A stretch of DNA of 64,000 nucleotides from Halomonas heilongjiangensis (lineage in GTDB: Bacteria > Pseudomonadota > Gammaproteobacteria > Pseudomonadales > Halomonadaceae): positions 128,585-192,584 of the forward strand of contig NZ_PNRE01000025.1 of assembly GCF_002879645.1 (NCBI RefSeq), given 5' to 3'. Below, piece by piece: positions 1 to 8,694 of this stretch. Each line of letters begins with the position of its first letter. Position 1 is the stretch's first letter. The notes under the pieces were generated by a model. The model was not told the DNA's origin, ran no database searches, and worked only from the letters and a program-made list of their open reading frames with translations. The translations under genes were made by a program, and so were the position numbers.

Positions 1-656
1 GGCTGTCCCGCGGTACCCAGCCCGATCATCCGGCCTTCGCCTACTATCTCCGCCGGGAGCATCTCGCGCCTCAGCGACGCCAGGCCCTGAGGCTCCAGGA
101 GGAGCTCGCCACCCTGGCCACCCTCGAGAGGCTCGATGGTCGGCCAGCGGTGGTGCGGGCCCTGGCCGACTGGCGGACGACGATCGACGAGCTGTTCCGG
201 GAGGGCAGCCGCACCCCGGCACGGGCCGACCTGGCCGCCCTGCTCGCCGCGCCACGCCACGATCCACGGGTATCGGCGCTCAGCACTGCCGGCCAGTGCG
301 AGCCGCCCGACTGGGTAGAGCTGTGGACCTTCGGCGGCGTCGCCCGCCGCCCCTGGACGCCCGACATGACCCTGCGGCAGGCGCTGCGGGAGCGGCCCGA
401 GGCGCACTGGCGGGCCGCCGACGAGGCCTGGGTCGTCGGCCCCCAGAGTCCGCCTCGGCGGCTGGGCATCGCGGCCTGGAACGGCGAGGAGAGCCCCCTG
501 GTGCCAGGCAGCCGGATCGTCCTGCTGCTCCCCGGCGATAGTCGGGAAGCCGACTGGGTGAACCGCACCCTGCCGGGCTTTCTCGCCTCGCGGCTGCCTG
601 GCGTGAGCTGTGACATCTTCGACTTCACCGATACGGATTTCGGCCAGACCCCATGA
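1..656 (+). CDS. yjbG: YjbG/GfcC-type capsule/exopolysaccharide protein, C-terminal part (5' end outside window)
   Basis: The reading frame is open from position 3 to the stop at 654-656, so only the C-terminal part of about 217 residues is present. It has the helical segment followed by a compact C-terminal domain seen in GfcC/YjbG proteins, with tryptophan-rich strands such as WVELWTFGG. GfcC/YjbG proteins are periplasmic and belong to exopolysaccharide or group 4 capsule operons (yjbEFGH, gfcABCDE). The stop overlaps the ATG of the next gene (ATGA), so the two are translationally coupled. The following YjbH-type gene supports the assignment, which otherwise rests on general similarity. Confidence 0.65.
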   Translation, partial: LSRGTQPDHPAFAYYLRREHLAPQRRQALRLQEELATLATLERLDGRPAVVRALADWRTTIDELFREGSRTPARADLAALLAAPRHDPRVSALSTAGQCEPPDWVELWTFGGVARRPWTPDMTLRQALRERPEAHWRAADEAWVVGPQSPPRRLGIAAWNGEESPLVPGSRIVLLLPGDSREADWVNRTLPGFLASRLPGVSCDIFDFTDTDFGQTP

Positions 657-2743
657 ATGGACTCCAACGGCGCCGCCTGCTGCGTTCACCGCTGGCCCTG
701 GCGGTCGGCCTGGCGGCGACCACCGCCCAGGCCGATCTGGGCCAGGGCGACTTCGGCGGCATCGGCCTGATGCAGACGCCCACGGCACGCATGGCCCCCC
801 TGGGCGACTTCGCCTTCTCCTTCTCGCGCACCGCCCCCTATCGACGCTACAACCTCTTCTTCCAGCCGGCCGAGTGGCTGGAGGCCGGCTTCCGCTACGT
901 GGAGGTCGAGAACCGCCAGTACCTGGCGGCGACGGAGGATCGCAACAACCTGGACAAGGGCATCGACGTGAAACTGCGCCTGCGCGAGGAGAACCGCCGC
1001 TGGCCCCAGCTCGCCGTGGGGGTACGCGACATGGGGGGCACCGGCCTGTTCGGCGCCGAGTACCTGGTGGCGAGCAAGCGCTGGCACGACGTCGATGTCA
1101 GCCTGGGGATCGGCTGGGGCTATCTGGGCAACCAGGACGATGTCGCCAACCCCCTGGCACGGCTTGACGATCGCTTCGATCGCCGCTCGGGCTTCAGCCC
1201 GGGTGACGACGGCGGCACCCTCAACCTGGGCAGCCTGTTCAGCGGACCGGCGGCCGTGTTCGGGGGCATCGAGTACCGGACGCCCTGGCCCCCCCTGGTC
1301 CTGCAGCTCGAGCTCGAGGGCAACGACTATCAGCGGGAACCCCAGCGCAACGACCAGCGCCAGGATTCGAGGATCAACCTCGGTGCGCGCTATCGACTGA
1401 CCGATGGCATCGAGCTCAGGGCCGGCTGGCAACGCGGCAATACCGCCATGCTCGGCATCTCGCTCTCCACCAACCTGGCGACCCTCTCCCAGGCCAAGCG
1501 CGATCCGCCGCCGGCCGCGCTGGGCCCGGCCCCCGCCGAGCACACCCGGGACTGGCAGGCGCTGAGTCGCGCACTCGCCGACAACGCCGGCATCGACGTC
1601 CATCGGCTGCGCCAGGACGGTAACGCGGTGATCGTCGAGGGCGAACCGGCGCGCTATCCGTCGCTGGCCCAGAGCGAGCAGCGTGCCGGACGGATACTGC
1701 ACAACCAGCTGGCCAGCGAGGTGGAGACCTTCCGCTTTCGCTGGCAGGAGCGGGGGCTGGCGTTGCGCGAGAGCGTGCATGAGCGCAACGCCCTGGTGGC
1801 GGCGGTCGCCTCGGCCGAAGACGCCGTGGACCACCGCCACGGCATCTATGCCCACGGCGCCCTCCGGCCGGCCCAGGGCCGGATTCTCCACGAGAACGAC
1901 CCGCGCCGCTTCGGCTACAGCCTGGGCCCGGTGCTCGAACAGAACTTCGGCGGCCCCGATGGCTACCTCTATCGCCTCTCCGCCAACCTGGACAGCGAGT
2001 ACCGCCTGGGCGCCGGCAACTGGTTCTCCGCCACCCTGGCCTACACCCTGGCCGACAACCTCGACAACTACCGCTACCTTGCCGACTCGCAACTGCCACG
2101 GGTGCGGACCCATATCGGCGACTACCTGGCCGAGACCGACCTCGGCATCAGCAACCTGCAGTACAGCCACACCGCCCGCCTCGGCAGCGACTGGTACGCC
2201 ATCGGCTATGGCGGCCTGCTCGAGACCATGTTCGCGGGGGTCGGTGGCGAGGTGCTCTACCGCCCCTTCAACGGCGATGTGGCGGTGGGGCTGGACGTCA
2301 ACTGGGTCAAGCAGCGCGACTTCGACCAGCGCCTGGCGCTGCGCGACTACAGCACCTGGACCGGCCACCTCACCGGCTACTGGCGGACCGGGTTCGAGGA
2401 TGTCCTGGCCAAGGTCAGCGTGGGCCGCTACCTGGCCGGCGACCTCGGCGTCACCGTCGACCTGTCGCGGGAGTTCGACTCCGGGGTGCGGCTGGGGGGC
2501 TGGACCACCATCACCGATGCCGGCAGCGATTTCGGCGAAGGCAGCTTCGACAAGGGGCTCTACCTGTCACTGCCGCTGGATGCCTTCTTCGTGCACTCGA
2601 CCCGCCAGCGTGCCCGGCTGGCGTGGCAGCCGCTCACCCGTGACGGCGGCGCCCGCCTGGCCAGGCGCTTCGAGCTCCACGAGCTGACCGGGGAGCGCCA
2701 GATGGGCCGCTACTGGCGGGATTACGACGACGCCATGCGCTAG
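653..2743 (+). CDS. yjbH: YjbH/GfcD-family outer-membrane exopolysaccharide lipoprotein-like protein
   Basis: A 696-residue protein with a signal peptide (two arginines, a hydrophobic stretch, then a TTAQA-type cleavage site near residue 27). The mature start contains the GDFGGIGLMQTPTARM region typical of YjbH (DUF940). The rest is rich in amphipathic beta strands with alternating aromatic residues, as expected of an outer-membrane barrel. The family length is about 700 residues. YjbH pairs with YjbG in exopolysaccharide secretion, and the start codon overlaps the stop of the YjbG-type gene. No lipobox cysteine was seen. It is probably the last gene of the yjb operon, because a terminator follows. 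Confidence 0.85.
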   Translation: MNGLQRRRLLRSPLALAVGLAATTAQADLGQGDFGGIGLMQTPTARMAPLGDFAFSFSRTAPYRRYNLFFQPAEWLEAGFRYVEVENRQYLAATEDRNNLDKGIDVKLRLREENRRWPQLAVGVRDMGGTGLFGAEYLVASKRWHDVDVSLGIGWGYLGNQDDVANPLARLDDRFDRRSGFSPGDDGGTLNLGSLFSGPAAVFGGIEYRTPWPPLVLQLELEGNDYQREPQRNDQRQDSRINLGARYRLTDGIELRAGWQRGNTAMLGISLSTNLATLSQAKRDPPPAALGPAPAEHTRDWQALSRALADNAGIDVHRLRQDGNAVIVEGEPARYPSLAQSEQRAGRILHNQLASEVETFRFRWQERGLALRESVHERNALVAAVASAEDAVDHRHGIYAHGALRPAQGRILHENDPRRFGYSLGPVLEQNFGGPDGYLYRLSANLDSEYRLGAGNWFSATLAYTLADNLDNYRYLADSQLPRVRTHIGDYLAETDLGISNLQYSHTARLGSDWYAIGYGGLLETMFAGVGGEVLYRPFNGDVAVGLDVNWVKQRDFDQRLALRDYSTWTGHLTGYWRTGFEDVLAKVSVGRYLAGDLGVTVDLSREFDSGVRLGGWTTITDAGSDFGEGSFDKGLYLSLPLDAFFVHSTRQRARLAWQPLTRDGGARLARRFELHELTGERQMGRYWRDYDDAMR

Positions 2744-2826
2744 GCACATCCGACGGGAACGATCGGGTAGGGGATGACGGGGCGCCGGCGATCGGCGTTC
2801 CCACGCCGAGTGCGAGTTTCGCCACC

Positions 2827-2852
2827 TTCCCGGCCTCGAACCGGGAGTTTTT
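2827..2852 (+). terminator. Rho-independent terminator after yjbH
   Basis: A six-base-pair GC stem (TCCCGG/CCGGGA) with a seven-base loop is followed by five T residues at 2848-2852. It lies about 85 bases after the yjbH stop and before kpsC, so it probably separates the yjb operon from the capsule genes. Confidence 0.65.
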
Positions 2853-2995
2853 CGTGTCGCCATTCGCACACAAGCGTATATGGCTGCTGACACGATACGA
2901 ATTGAAGCGCGTGACCACATCACGTACGTTTCACTCCCTTTCTGCATGATGGCCATGATGGAACATGGTCGGAGCCTTCGACCAGGGAATCGCCG

Positions 2996-5011
2996 ATGGC
3001 AGGATACATCGCAGGTTATACCTCACGCGGCATCGACCGCCTGACCACGCTTCCGGCCTTCCTGCCGGAATTCTCCCGGATCGTCGCGATCGGACCGGGG
3101 CGACCCGGCACCCTCGACGCCGTCCTCGGCTGGGGCAGCAAGCCCACCGCTCGGCGAGCTCGGCGGCTCGCCAGGCGCCGCGGCCTGCCTTACGTCGCCC
3201 TGGAGGACGGCTTCCTGCGCTCCCTGGGGCTCGGCGTCACCGGCTTTCAACCCCACAGCCTGGTGGTGGACAGCCGCGGCATCTATTACGATGCCTCGCG
3301 CCCCTCCGACCTCGAATGCCTGATCCGCGATGCCGACTTCAGCACCGCGGAGCTCGCCCGTGCGCGCCACTGCATGGCGCTGCTCGCCAGGCATCGCCTG
3401 TCGAAGTACAACCACGCTCCCGACCGCCCCCTGCCCGTCGGCGAGCGCCCCCGGGTGCTGGTCGTCGACCAGACCCATGGCGATGCCTCCATCCATCACG
3501 GCGGTGCCGATGCCGCCACCTTCGCGACGATGCTCGACGCCGCCCTGCACGAGCACCCCGATGCCGAGATCCTGGTCAAGGTGCATCCGGACGTGATCGC
3601 CGGCAAGAAGCGCGGCCACCTGCTGACCCATGCCGACCACCCGCGTTGCCGCCTGATCGCCGAGGATCTCAACCCCTGGGCGCTGTTCGACGCCGTCGAC
3701 ACGGTTCACGTCGTCACCAGCCAGCTCGGCTTCGAGGCCCTGCTGGCCGGCAAGCGCGTGGTCTGTCACGGGCTCCCCTTCTTCGCCGGCTGGGGGCTGA
3801 CCGAGGACCGCCAGGCCTGTCCCCGGCGCGGCGTGACGCGCTCGCTCGAGCAGCTCTTCGCCGCCGCCTACCTGCGCTACTGTCGCTATGCCAATCCCTA
3901 TACCGGCCAGGCCAGCACCCTGGAGGCCACCATCGACCTGATCGCCGACCAGCGCGGACAGCGCGAGCGCCTGGCCGGCCACTGGGTCGCCTGCGGCTTC
4001 TCGGGCTGGAAGCGGGGCTTCGTCGGCGACTTCCTCGGCGACGACGCCCGCTGCCGGCACCGGCGCGGCCCCGCGGCCCCCGGCCAGGCAGGCCCAGGCG
4101 AGCGCCTGCTGGCCTGGTCGCCGGGGGTCGACGACGCCCTGCATGCTGCCTGCGAACGGGCCGGCGTCGCGCTGTGGCGCATGGAGGACGGCTTCATCCG
4201 CTCGGTGGGCCTGGGCGTCGACCTGACCCGCCCGCTGTCGCTGGTACTCGACCGGCGCGGCATCTATTACGACCCCGAACGCCCCAGCGACCTGGAGCAC
4301 CTGCTCGAACACGGCGACTTCGATGACGACCTGCTCGAGCGGGCCGCCGCCCTGCGCCAGCGTCTGGTGCGTCTGCGACTCTCCAAGTACAACCTGGCCG
4401 GCGCCCTCAGCCTGCCGGCGGCCGATGGCCGGCGGCGCCTGCTGGTGCCCGGCCAGGTGGAGACCGACGCCTCGATCGCGCGCGGCGCCGGCGAGGTGCG
4501 TACCAACGCGGCCCTGCTGGCCGCCGTGCGCCGGGCCAACCCCGACGCCTGCATCCTCTACAAGCCCCACCCGGACGTGACCAGCGGGGCCCGCAAGGGC
4601 GCCCTGTCACCCGCCGAGCGGGCCCTCTACGACCATGAGGTCGGCGAGGTCGACATCGCCACGCTGCTGGACGAGGTCGACGAGGTCCACACCATCAGCT
4701 CCCTGGCCGGCTTCGAGGCCCTGCTGCGCGGGCGCCAGGTCACCACCTACGGCCTCCCGTTCTATGCCGGCTGGGGGCTCACCCGGGACCAGCGCCACTG
4801 TCCACGACGCCGGCGTCGCCTGTCCCTGGACGCCCTGGTGGCCGGGACCCTGATCCGCTACCCGGTCTACGTGGACCCGCGCACGCGGCAGCTCTGCAAC
4901 GCCGAAACCGCCGTCGACCTGCTGGAGAGGGAGCGTGCTCGATGCCGGCCCCTCGGCTGGAAGACACGCCTCTACCGCCGCTACCGCAACGCCTTCATCG
5001 GGAGACACTGA
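2996..5011 (+). CDS. kpsC: KpsC, capsule polysaccharide lipid-linker beta-Kdo transferase (two modules)
   Basis: A 671-residue protein made of two homologous halves. The stretch RRGIYYD or SRGIYYD followed by RPSDLE occurs in each half, and so do LSKYN and FYAGWGLT/FFAGWGLT. This is the tandem two-module architecture of KpsC. In known systems KpsC and KpsS build the short poly-beta-Kdo linker on a lysophosphatidylglycerol terminus at the cytoplasmic face. The start is ATG with AGGGA about seven bases upstream. It is the first gene of the plus-strand unit and is followed one base later by kpsS. The window contains no kpsF or kpsU, so Kdo supply must come from elsewhere. Confidence 0.95.
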   Translation: MAGYIAGYTSRGIDRLTTLPAFLPEFSRIVAIGPGRPGTLDAVLGWGSKPTARRARRLARRRGLPYVALEDGFLRSLGLGVTGFQPHSLVVDSRGIYYDASRPSDLECLIRDADFSTAELARARHCMALLARHRLSKYNHAPDRPLPVGERPRVLVVDQTHGDASIHHGGADAATFATMLDAALHEHPDAEILVKVHPDVIAGKKRGHLLTHADHPRCRLIAEDLNPWALFDAVDTVHVVTSQLGFEALLAGKRVVCHGLPFFAGWGLTEDRQACPRRGVTRSLEQLFAAAYLRYCRYANPYTGQASTLEATIDLIADQRGQRERLAGHWVACGFSGWKRGFVGDFLGDDARCRHRRGPAAPGQAGPGERLLAWSPGVDDALHAACERAGVALWRMEDGFIRSVGLGVDLTRPLSLVLDRRGIYYDPERPSDLEHLLEHGDFDDDLLERAAALRQRLVRLRLSKYNLAGALSLPAADGRRRLLVPGQVETDASIARGAGEVRTNAALLAAVRRANPDACILYKPHPDVTSGARKGALSPAERALYDHEVGEVDIATLLDEVDEVHTISSLAGFEALLRGRQVTTYGLPFYAGWGLTRDQRHCPRRRRRLSLDALVAGTLIRYPVYVDPRTRQLCNAETAVDLLERERARCRPLGWKTRLYRRYRNAFIGRH

Positions 5012-5012
5012 C

Positions 5013-6338
5013 GTGACGCTGCCACGCCGCTCCTTCCTGTTCCTCCAGGGCGTCTGCTCGCCCTTCCACCGACGCCTCGCCGCTCGGCTCGCCGCCGATG
5101 GCCATCGCGTCGTCAAGGTGCACTACAACGCCGGCGATCAGGCCTACTGGCGGCGCGGCATCGGCCCCGTCCACGCCTTTCGCGGCCGCCTCACGGCGCT
5201 GCCGGCCTTCCTGGCCGACCTCTGCCAGCGCCACGCCATCACCGACCAGGTGGTGTTCGGCGACCGACGCCCCGTCCATCGCACCGCCATCGAACAGGCC
5301 TCGGCGGTCGGCATTCGTTCCCATGTCTTCGAGGAGGGGTACTTCCGCCCCTTCTGGATCACCCTGGAGCGGGAGGGCGTCAACGGCCACTCGCTGCTGC
5401 CCCGCGACCCCCAGTGGTTCCTCGAGGTCGGGCGGCGCCTGCCGCCACTGCCCAAACCGGTGCGCTTCCGCTCGCCCTTCCGGGTACGAGCCACCCATGA
5501 CGTGCTCTATCACCTGGCGGGACTGGCCAATCCGCTGCTCCACCCCCACTACCGCAATCACGCCCCGGTCATCGCCCCGGTGGAATATGCCGGCTACCTC
5601 AAGCGCTTCACCCAGCTGCGCTTCTGGAAGCCTCGGGACGCCCGCCGCATCCAGGAGCTGGTCGAGGGTAGTCGCCCCTATTTCGTCCTGCCCCTGCAGC
5701 TCAACGGCGACGCCCAGATCCGCGACCACTCGCCCTACGCCAACATGCACGAGGTGATGGACCATGTCATGGGCTCCTTCGCCGCTCACGCCCCGGGCGA
5801 TGCCCTGCTGTGCATCAAGAACCACCCCCTCGACACCGGACTGGACGACCATGCCCGCAGCGTCGCCAGGCTGGAACGCCACTACGGCCTGGAGGGCCGC
5901 ATCGTCTATCTGGAGTCGGGTGACCTGAACGTGCTGCTCAAGCGGACGGCCGGCACCGTCACCATCAACAGCACCGTAGGCATCGTCTCCCTGGAACACC
6001 AGCGCCCGACGCTGGCCCTCAGCGACCCCATCTACCACCTCACCGGCCTGACCTTCCAGGGCCACCTGGACGAGTTCTGGCAGCACCCGCCGCCCCCCGG
6101 TGCCGAACTCTTCGACTGCTTCCGGCATACCCTCATGCATACCGTGCAGCTCAACGGCGGCTTCTACTGCCGACCGGGCATCGACCTGGCCGTCACCAAT
6201 GCCGTGCGCGCCCTCGAGGCGGAGCGCTCGCCGCTGGAAATCCTGCTGTCGGATGCCTCATCGAGCGATGGTCCCCGCCAACGGCCGAGGCCCAGGAGAG
6301 TAAGGAGCGTCACGTGGCCAGATCGCGTACCGTCCTGA
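5013..6338 (+). CDS. kpsS: KpsS, capsule polysaccharide lipid-linker Kdo transferase
   Basis: A 441-residue KpsS-family protein starting FLFLQGVCSPFHRRLA, a typical KpsS N-terminus. Later motifs include EEGYFRPFWITLE, LPLQLNGDAQIR and TINSTVGI. KpsS adds the first Kdo residue to the lipid acceptor, and KpsC extends it. The preferred start is GTG at 5013, one base after the kpsC stop and with GGGAGA upstream. An open frame extends further 5', but it lies inside kpsC. The 3' end overlaps the following reductase by 25 bases. Confidence 0.93.
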   Translation: MTLPRRSFLFLQGVCSPFHRRLAARLAADGHRVVKVHYNAGDQAYWRRGIGPVHAFRGRLTALPAFLADLCQRHAITDQVVFGDRRPVHRTAIEQASAVGIRSHVFEEGYFRPFWITLEREGVNGHSLLPRDPQWFLEVGRRLPPLPKPVRFRSPFRVRATHDVLYHLAGLANPLLHPHYRNHAPVIAPVEYAGYLKRFTQLRFWKPRDARRIQELVEGSRPYFVLPLQLNGDAQIRDHSPYANMHEVMDHVMGSFAAHAPGDALLCIKNHPLDTGLDDHARSVARLERHYGLEGRIVYLESGDLNVLLKRTAGTVTINSTVGIVSLEHQRPTLALSDPIYHLTGLTFQGHLDEFWQHPPPPGAELFDCFRHTLMHTVQLNGGFYCRPGIDLAVTNAVRALEAERSPLEILLSDASSSDGPRQRPRPRRVRSVTWPDRVPS

Positions 6339-7090
6339 TCACCGGCGCCACCGGCGCCATCGGCAGCGCCCTGGCGCGGGAATACGCCGCCCCCGGGACC
6401 CGCCTGGTCCTGCACGGGCGTCGCCGGGAGGTGCTGGCGCCCCTGGCCGATGCCTGCCGCGCGCGGGGCGCCCGGATCGAGCTCTGCGACATCGACCTCA
6501 CCGACGACCGCCAGCTGGGCGACTGGCTGGACGAGCTCGCCGAGCGGCAGCTGCCCGATGTCGTCATCGCCAACGCCGGCCAGAACACCCATGTGGGCGC
6601 TGCCGGGGAGCTCGAGCCCTGGCCCGAGACCAGCGACCTGCTGGCCATCAACCTGCGCACCCCCCTGGCCATGGCGCATCGCCTGGCCCCGCCCATGGTG
6701 CGACGCGGCAGCGGTCAACTGGTGTTCATCAGCTCGCTGGCCGCCTGGCACGGGCTGCCCCTCACCCCCGCCTACAGCGCCAGCAAGGCGGGGCTCAAGG
6801 CCTACGGCGAGGGGCTGCGCGGCCACCTGGCGCCCCATGGTGTGGGGGTCAGCGTGGTCATGCCCGGCTACGTGCGCTCCGCCATGTGCGACGCCATGCC
6901 CGGCCCCAAGCCCTGGCTCTGGTCACCCGAGCGCGCCGCCCGGGCCATCCGCCGCGGCGTGACGCGCAACCGGGCCCGCATCGCCTTCCCGCTCCTGCTG
7001 CATCATGGCTGCTGGTGGCTCGCCGTGCTGCCCGCCGCGGTCTCTCAGCGCCTGCTGCGACTGCTCGGCTTCGGGAGAGGCCAGCCATGA
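6314..7090 (+). CDS. Short-chain dehydrogenase/reductase, RkpH-like or 3-ketosphinganine-reductase-like
   Basis: A 258-residue SDR with the N-terminal cofactor motif TGATGAIG, the NAG motif (IANAGQ), catalytic Ser in ISSLA, and Tyr154/Lys158 in YSASK. The last 40 residues are hydrophobic, suggesting membrane association as in 3-ketodihydrosphingosine reductases. The GTG start has AAGGAG seven bases upstream and lies within the end of kpsS. Its stop overlaps the next ATG. It sits with a polyketide synthase and an alpha-oxoamine synthase, so a plausible role is reduction of the 3-keto amino-lipid that those two enzymes would produce. The SDR assignment is firm; the substrate is inferred. Confidence 0.85.
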   Translation: MARSRTVLITGATGAIGSALAREYAAPGTRLVLHGRRREVLAPLADACRARGARIELCDIDLTDDRQLGDWLDELAERQLPDVVIANAGQNTHVGAAGELEPWPETSDLLAINLRTPLAMAHRLAPPMVRRGSGQLVFISSLAAWHGLPLTPAYSASKAGLKAYGEGLRGHLAPHGVGVSVVMPGYVRSAMCDAMPGPKPWLWSPERAARAIRRGVTRNRARIAFPLLLHHGCWWLAVLPAAVSQRLLRLLGFGRGQP

Positions 7091-8694
7091 TCGCGGTACT
7101 CTGGCTGCCCCTGCTCGCCGGCCTCGGGCTCAGCTTCGCCATCGAGGCCTTGCTGCGCCCCGCCGTGCGCCCGCCCTGGCGGCGGGCCCCCGTCACCCTG
7201 GCCCTCCACCTGGCCAGTTGGCTCACGCTGTTTGCCCTGTTCCTGCTGGTCCTGCAACGCCCCTGGTTCGCCGCCGGCCTCATCGCCGCGCTGCAGCTGG
7301 TGGTGGTGCAGTCCAGCAACGTCAAGTCACGCACCCTGAACGAGCCCTTCATCTGCCACGACTTCGAGTACTTCCTCGATGCCCTGCGCCACCCCCGGCT
7401 CTATGTGCCCTTCTTCGGCATCGGCCTGGCCATCGCCGCCGGCAGTGCCGGGGCCGCAGCCATCGCCGCCTTCCTGTGGCTGGAAGCCTCGCTGGTCACC
7501 CGCCTGGGCACCGGCACCTTCCTGCTGGCCGTGGCCACGCCATTGCTGCTCGCCCTGCCACTGCTGTGGCTCGGCCTGCGCCGCCTGCCCGCCGCCACCC
7601 TGGCGCCTCAGCGCGACCTCGAGCGGCTCGGCCTGTGCGGTGCCCTCTGGGCCTATGGCCGCCTGGCGCTGAAGCCGCTGGACACCGAGCGGCTGGACTC
7701 GCCCTTCGCCATTCCGCCGCCGTCTCCCGCCGGAGGGCGCCTGCCCGACCTGGTGGTCGTGCAGAACGAATCCTTCTTCGACCCCCGCGCCTGGTGCCCC
7801 CTGGTACGCCCGGACCTGCTGCCCCACTTCGATGCCCTGTGCGCCGAGGCCCTGCATCATGGCCCCCTGCGCGTCCCCGCCTGGGGCGCCAACACCGTGC
7901 GTACCGAGAGCGCCTTTCTCACCGGCCTCGGCGCCTCGCAGCTCGGCATCCATCGCTTCAACCCCTATCGCCAGCTGGCACGCCGCTCGGTCCCCAACCT
8001 GGTCGCCAACCTGCGCCGGCTCGGCTACCGCACCGTCTGTGTCCACCCCTACCCGGCCGGCTTCTACCTGCGCGACCGGGTCATGCCGCGACTGGGGTTC
8101 GAGCGTTTCCTGGACATCAAGGACTTCGCTCCCAGCGATCGCGATGGCCAATATATCGGCGACCTGGCCGTCGCCGAGACCGTGGGCAGGCTGCTCGAAG
8201 GCGAGGACGACCGGCCGCTGTTCGTCTTTGTGATCACCATGGAGAACCACGGCCCGCTGCATCTCGAACGCCCCGTGCCCGACGAGGCCTACACGCTGTT
8301 GACGCCGCAGGCGGCGCGCTCGGCCGAGCATGACGACCTGGCCATCTACCTGCGCCACCTGGTCAATGCCGACCGCATGATCGAACGACTGCGCCGGACC
8401 CTGGCCGCCCAGTCGCGCCCCAGCCTGCTGTGCTGGTATGGCGACCATGTGCCCATCATGCCGCAGGCCTACCGTCGCCACGGGATGCCCCCCGGCCACA
8501 CCCGATACGCCATCTGGTCCCCCCAGGCCATCGGCTCGACACCGCCCCGCGAGCGGGCGGTCGCCGATCTGGGAGCGGTGCTGCAGGACACGCTGCTGGC
8601 CGGTCGCCACCTGTCGGGCGACGGGCCCGGGACCGCCAGGAACGAACAGCGCAAGCCCCAGGGAAGACCCAGCAACATCAGGAGCAAGACATGA
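7087..8694 (+). CDS. LTA-synthase/phosphoglycerol-transferase family membrane enzyme (RkpI-like)
   Basis: A 535-residue protein with four to five N-terminal hydrophobic segments (residues 1 to about 170) followed by a sulfatase-fold domain. Motifs of the LTA synthase family are visible: NESFF (metal ligand), TVRTESAFLTG (catalytic Thr), MENHGP and YGDHVP. Such enzymes transfer glycerol-phosphate or phosphoethanolamine head groups on the outer face of the inner membrane. The ATG has GGGAGAGG upstream and overlaps the previous stop (ATGA), and the gene end overlaps the PKS start (ATGA). Gram-negative bacteria do not make lipoteichoic acid, so it more likely modifies the lipid made by the neighbouring PKS and oxoamine synthase. 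Confidence 0.85.
   Translation: MIAVLWLPLLAGLGLSFAIEALLRPAVRPPWRRAPVTLALHLASWLTLFALFLLVLQRPWFAAGLIAALQLVVVQSSNVKSRTLNEPFICHDFEYFLDALRHPRLYVPFFGIGLAIAAGSAGAAAIAAFLWLEASLVTRLGTGTFLLAVATPLLLALPLLWLGLRRLPAATLAPQRDLERLGLCGALWAYGRLALKPLDTERLDSPFAIPPPSPAGGRLPDLVVVQNESFFDPRAWCPLVRPDLLPHFDALCAEALHHGPLRVPAWGANTVRTESAFLTGLGASQLGIHRFNPYRQLARRSVPNLVANLRRLGYRTVCVHPYPAGFYLRDRVMPRLGFERFLDIKDFAPSDRDGQYIGDLAVAETVGRLLEGEDDRPLFVFVITMENHGPLHLERPVPDEAYTLLTPQAARSAEHDDLAIYLRHLVNADRMIERLRRTLAAQSRPSLLCWYGDHVPIMPQAYRRHGMPPGHTRYAIWSPQAIGSTPPRERAVADLGAVLQDTLLAGRHLSGDGPGTARNEQRKPQGRPSNIRSKT

Noticed and set aside
2853..2995. Promoter and ops site for kpsC
   Set aside because: A promoter is expected after the yjbH terminator, but no convincing -35/-10 pair or ops core could be picked out.
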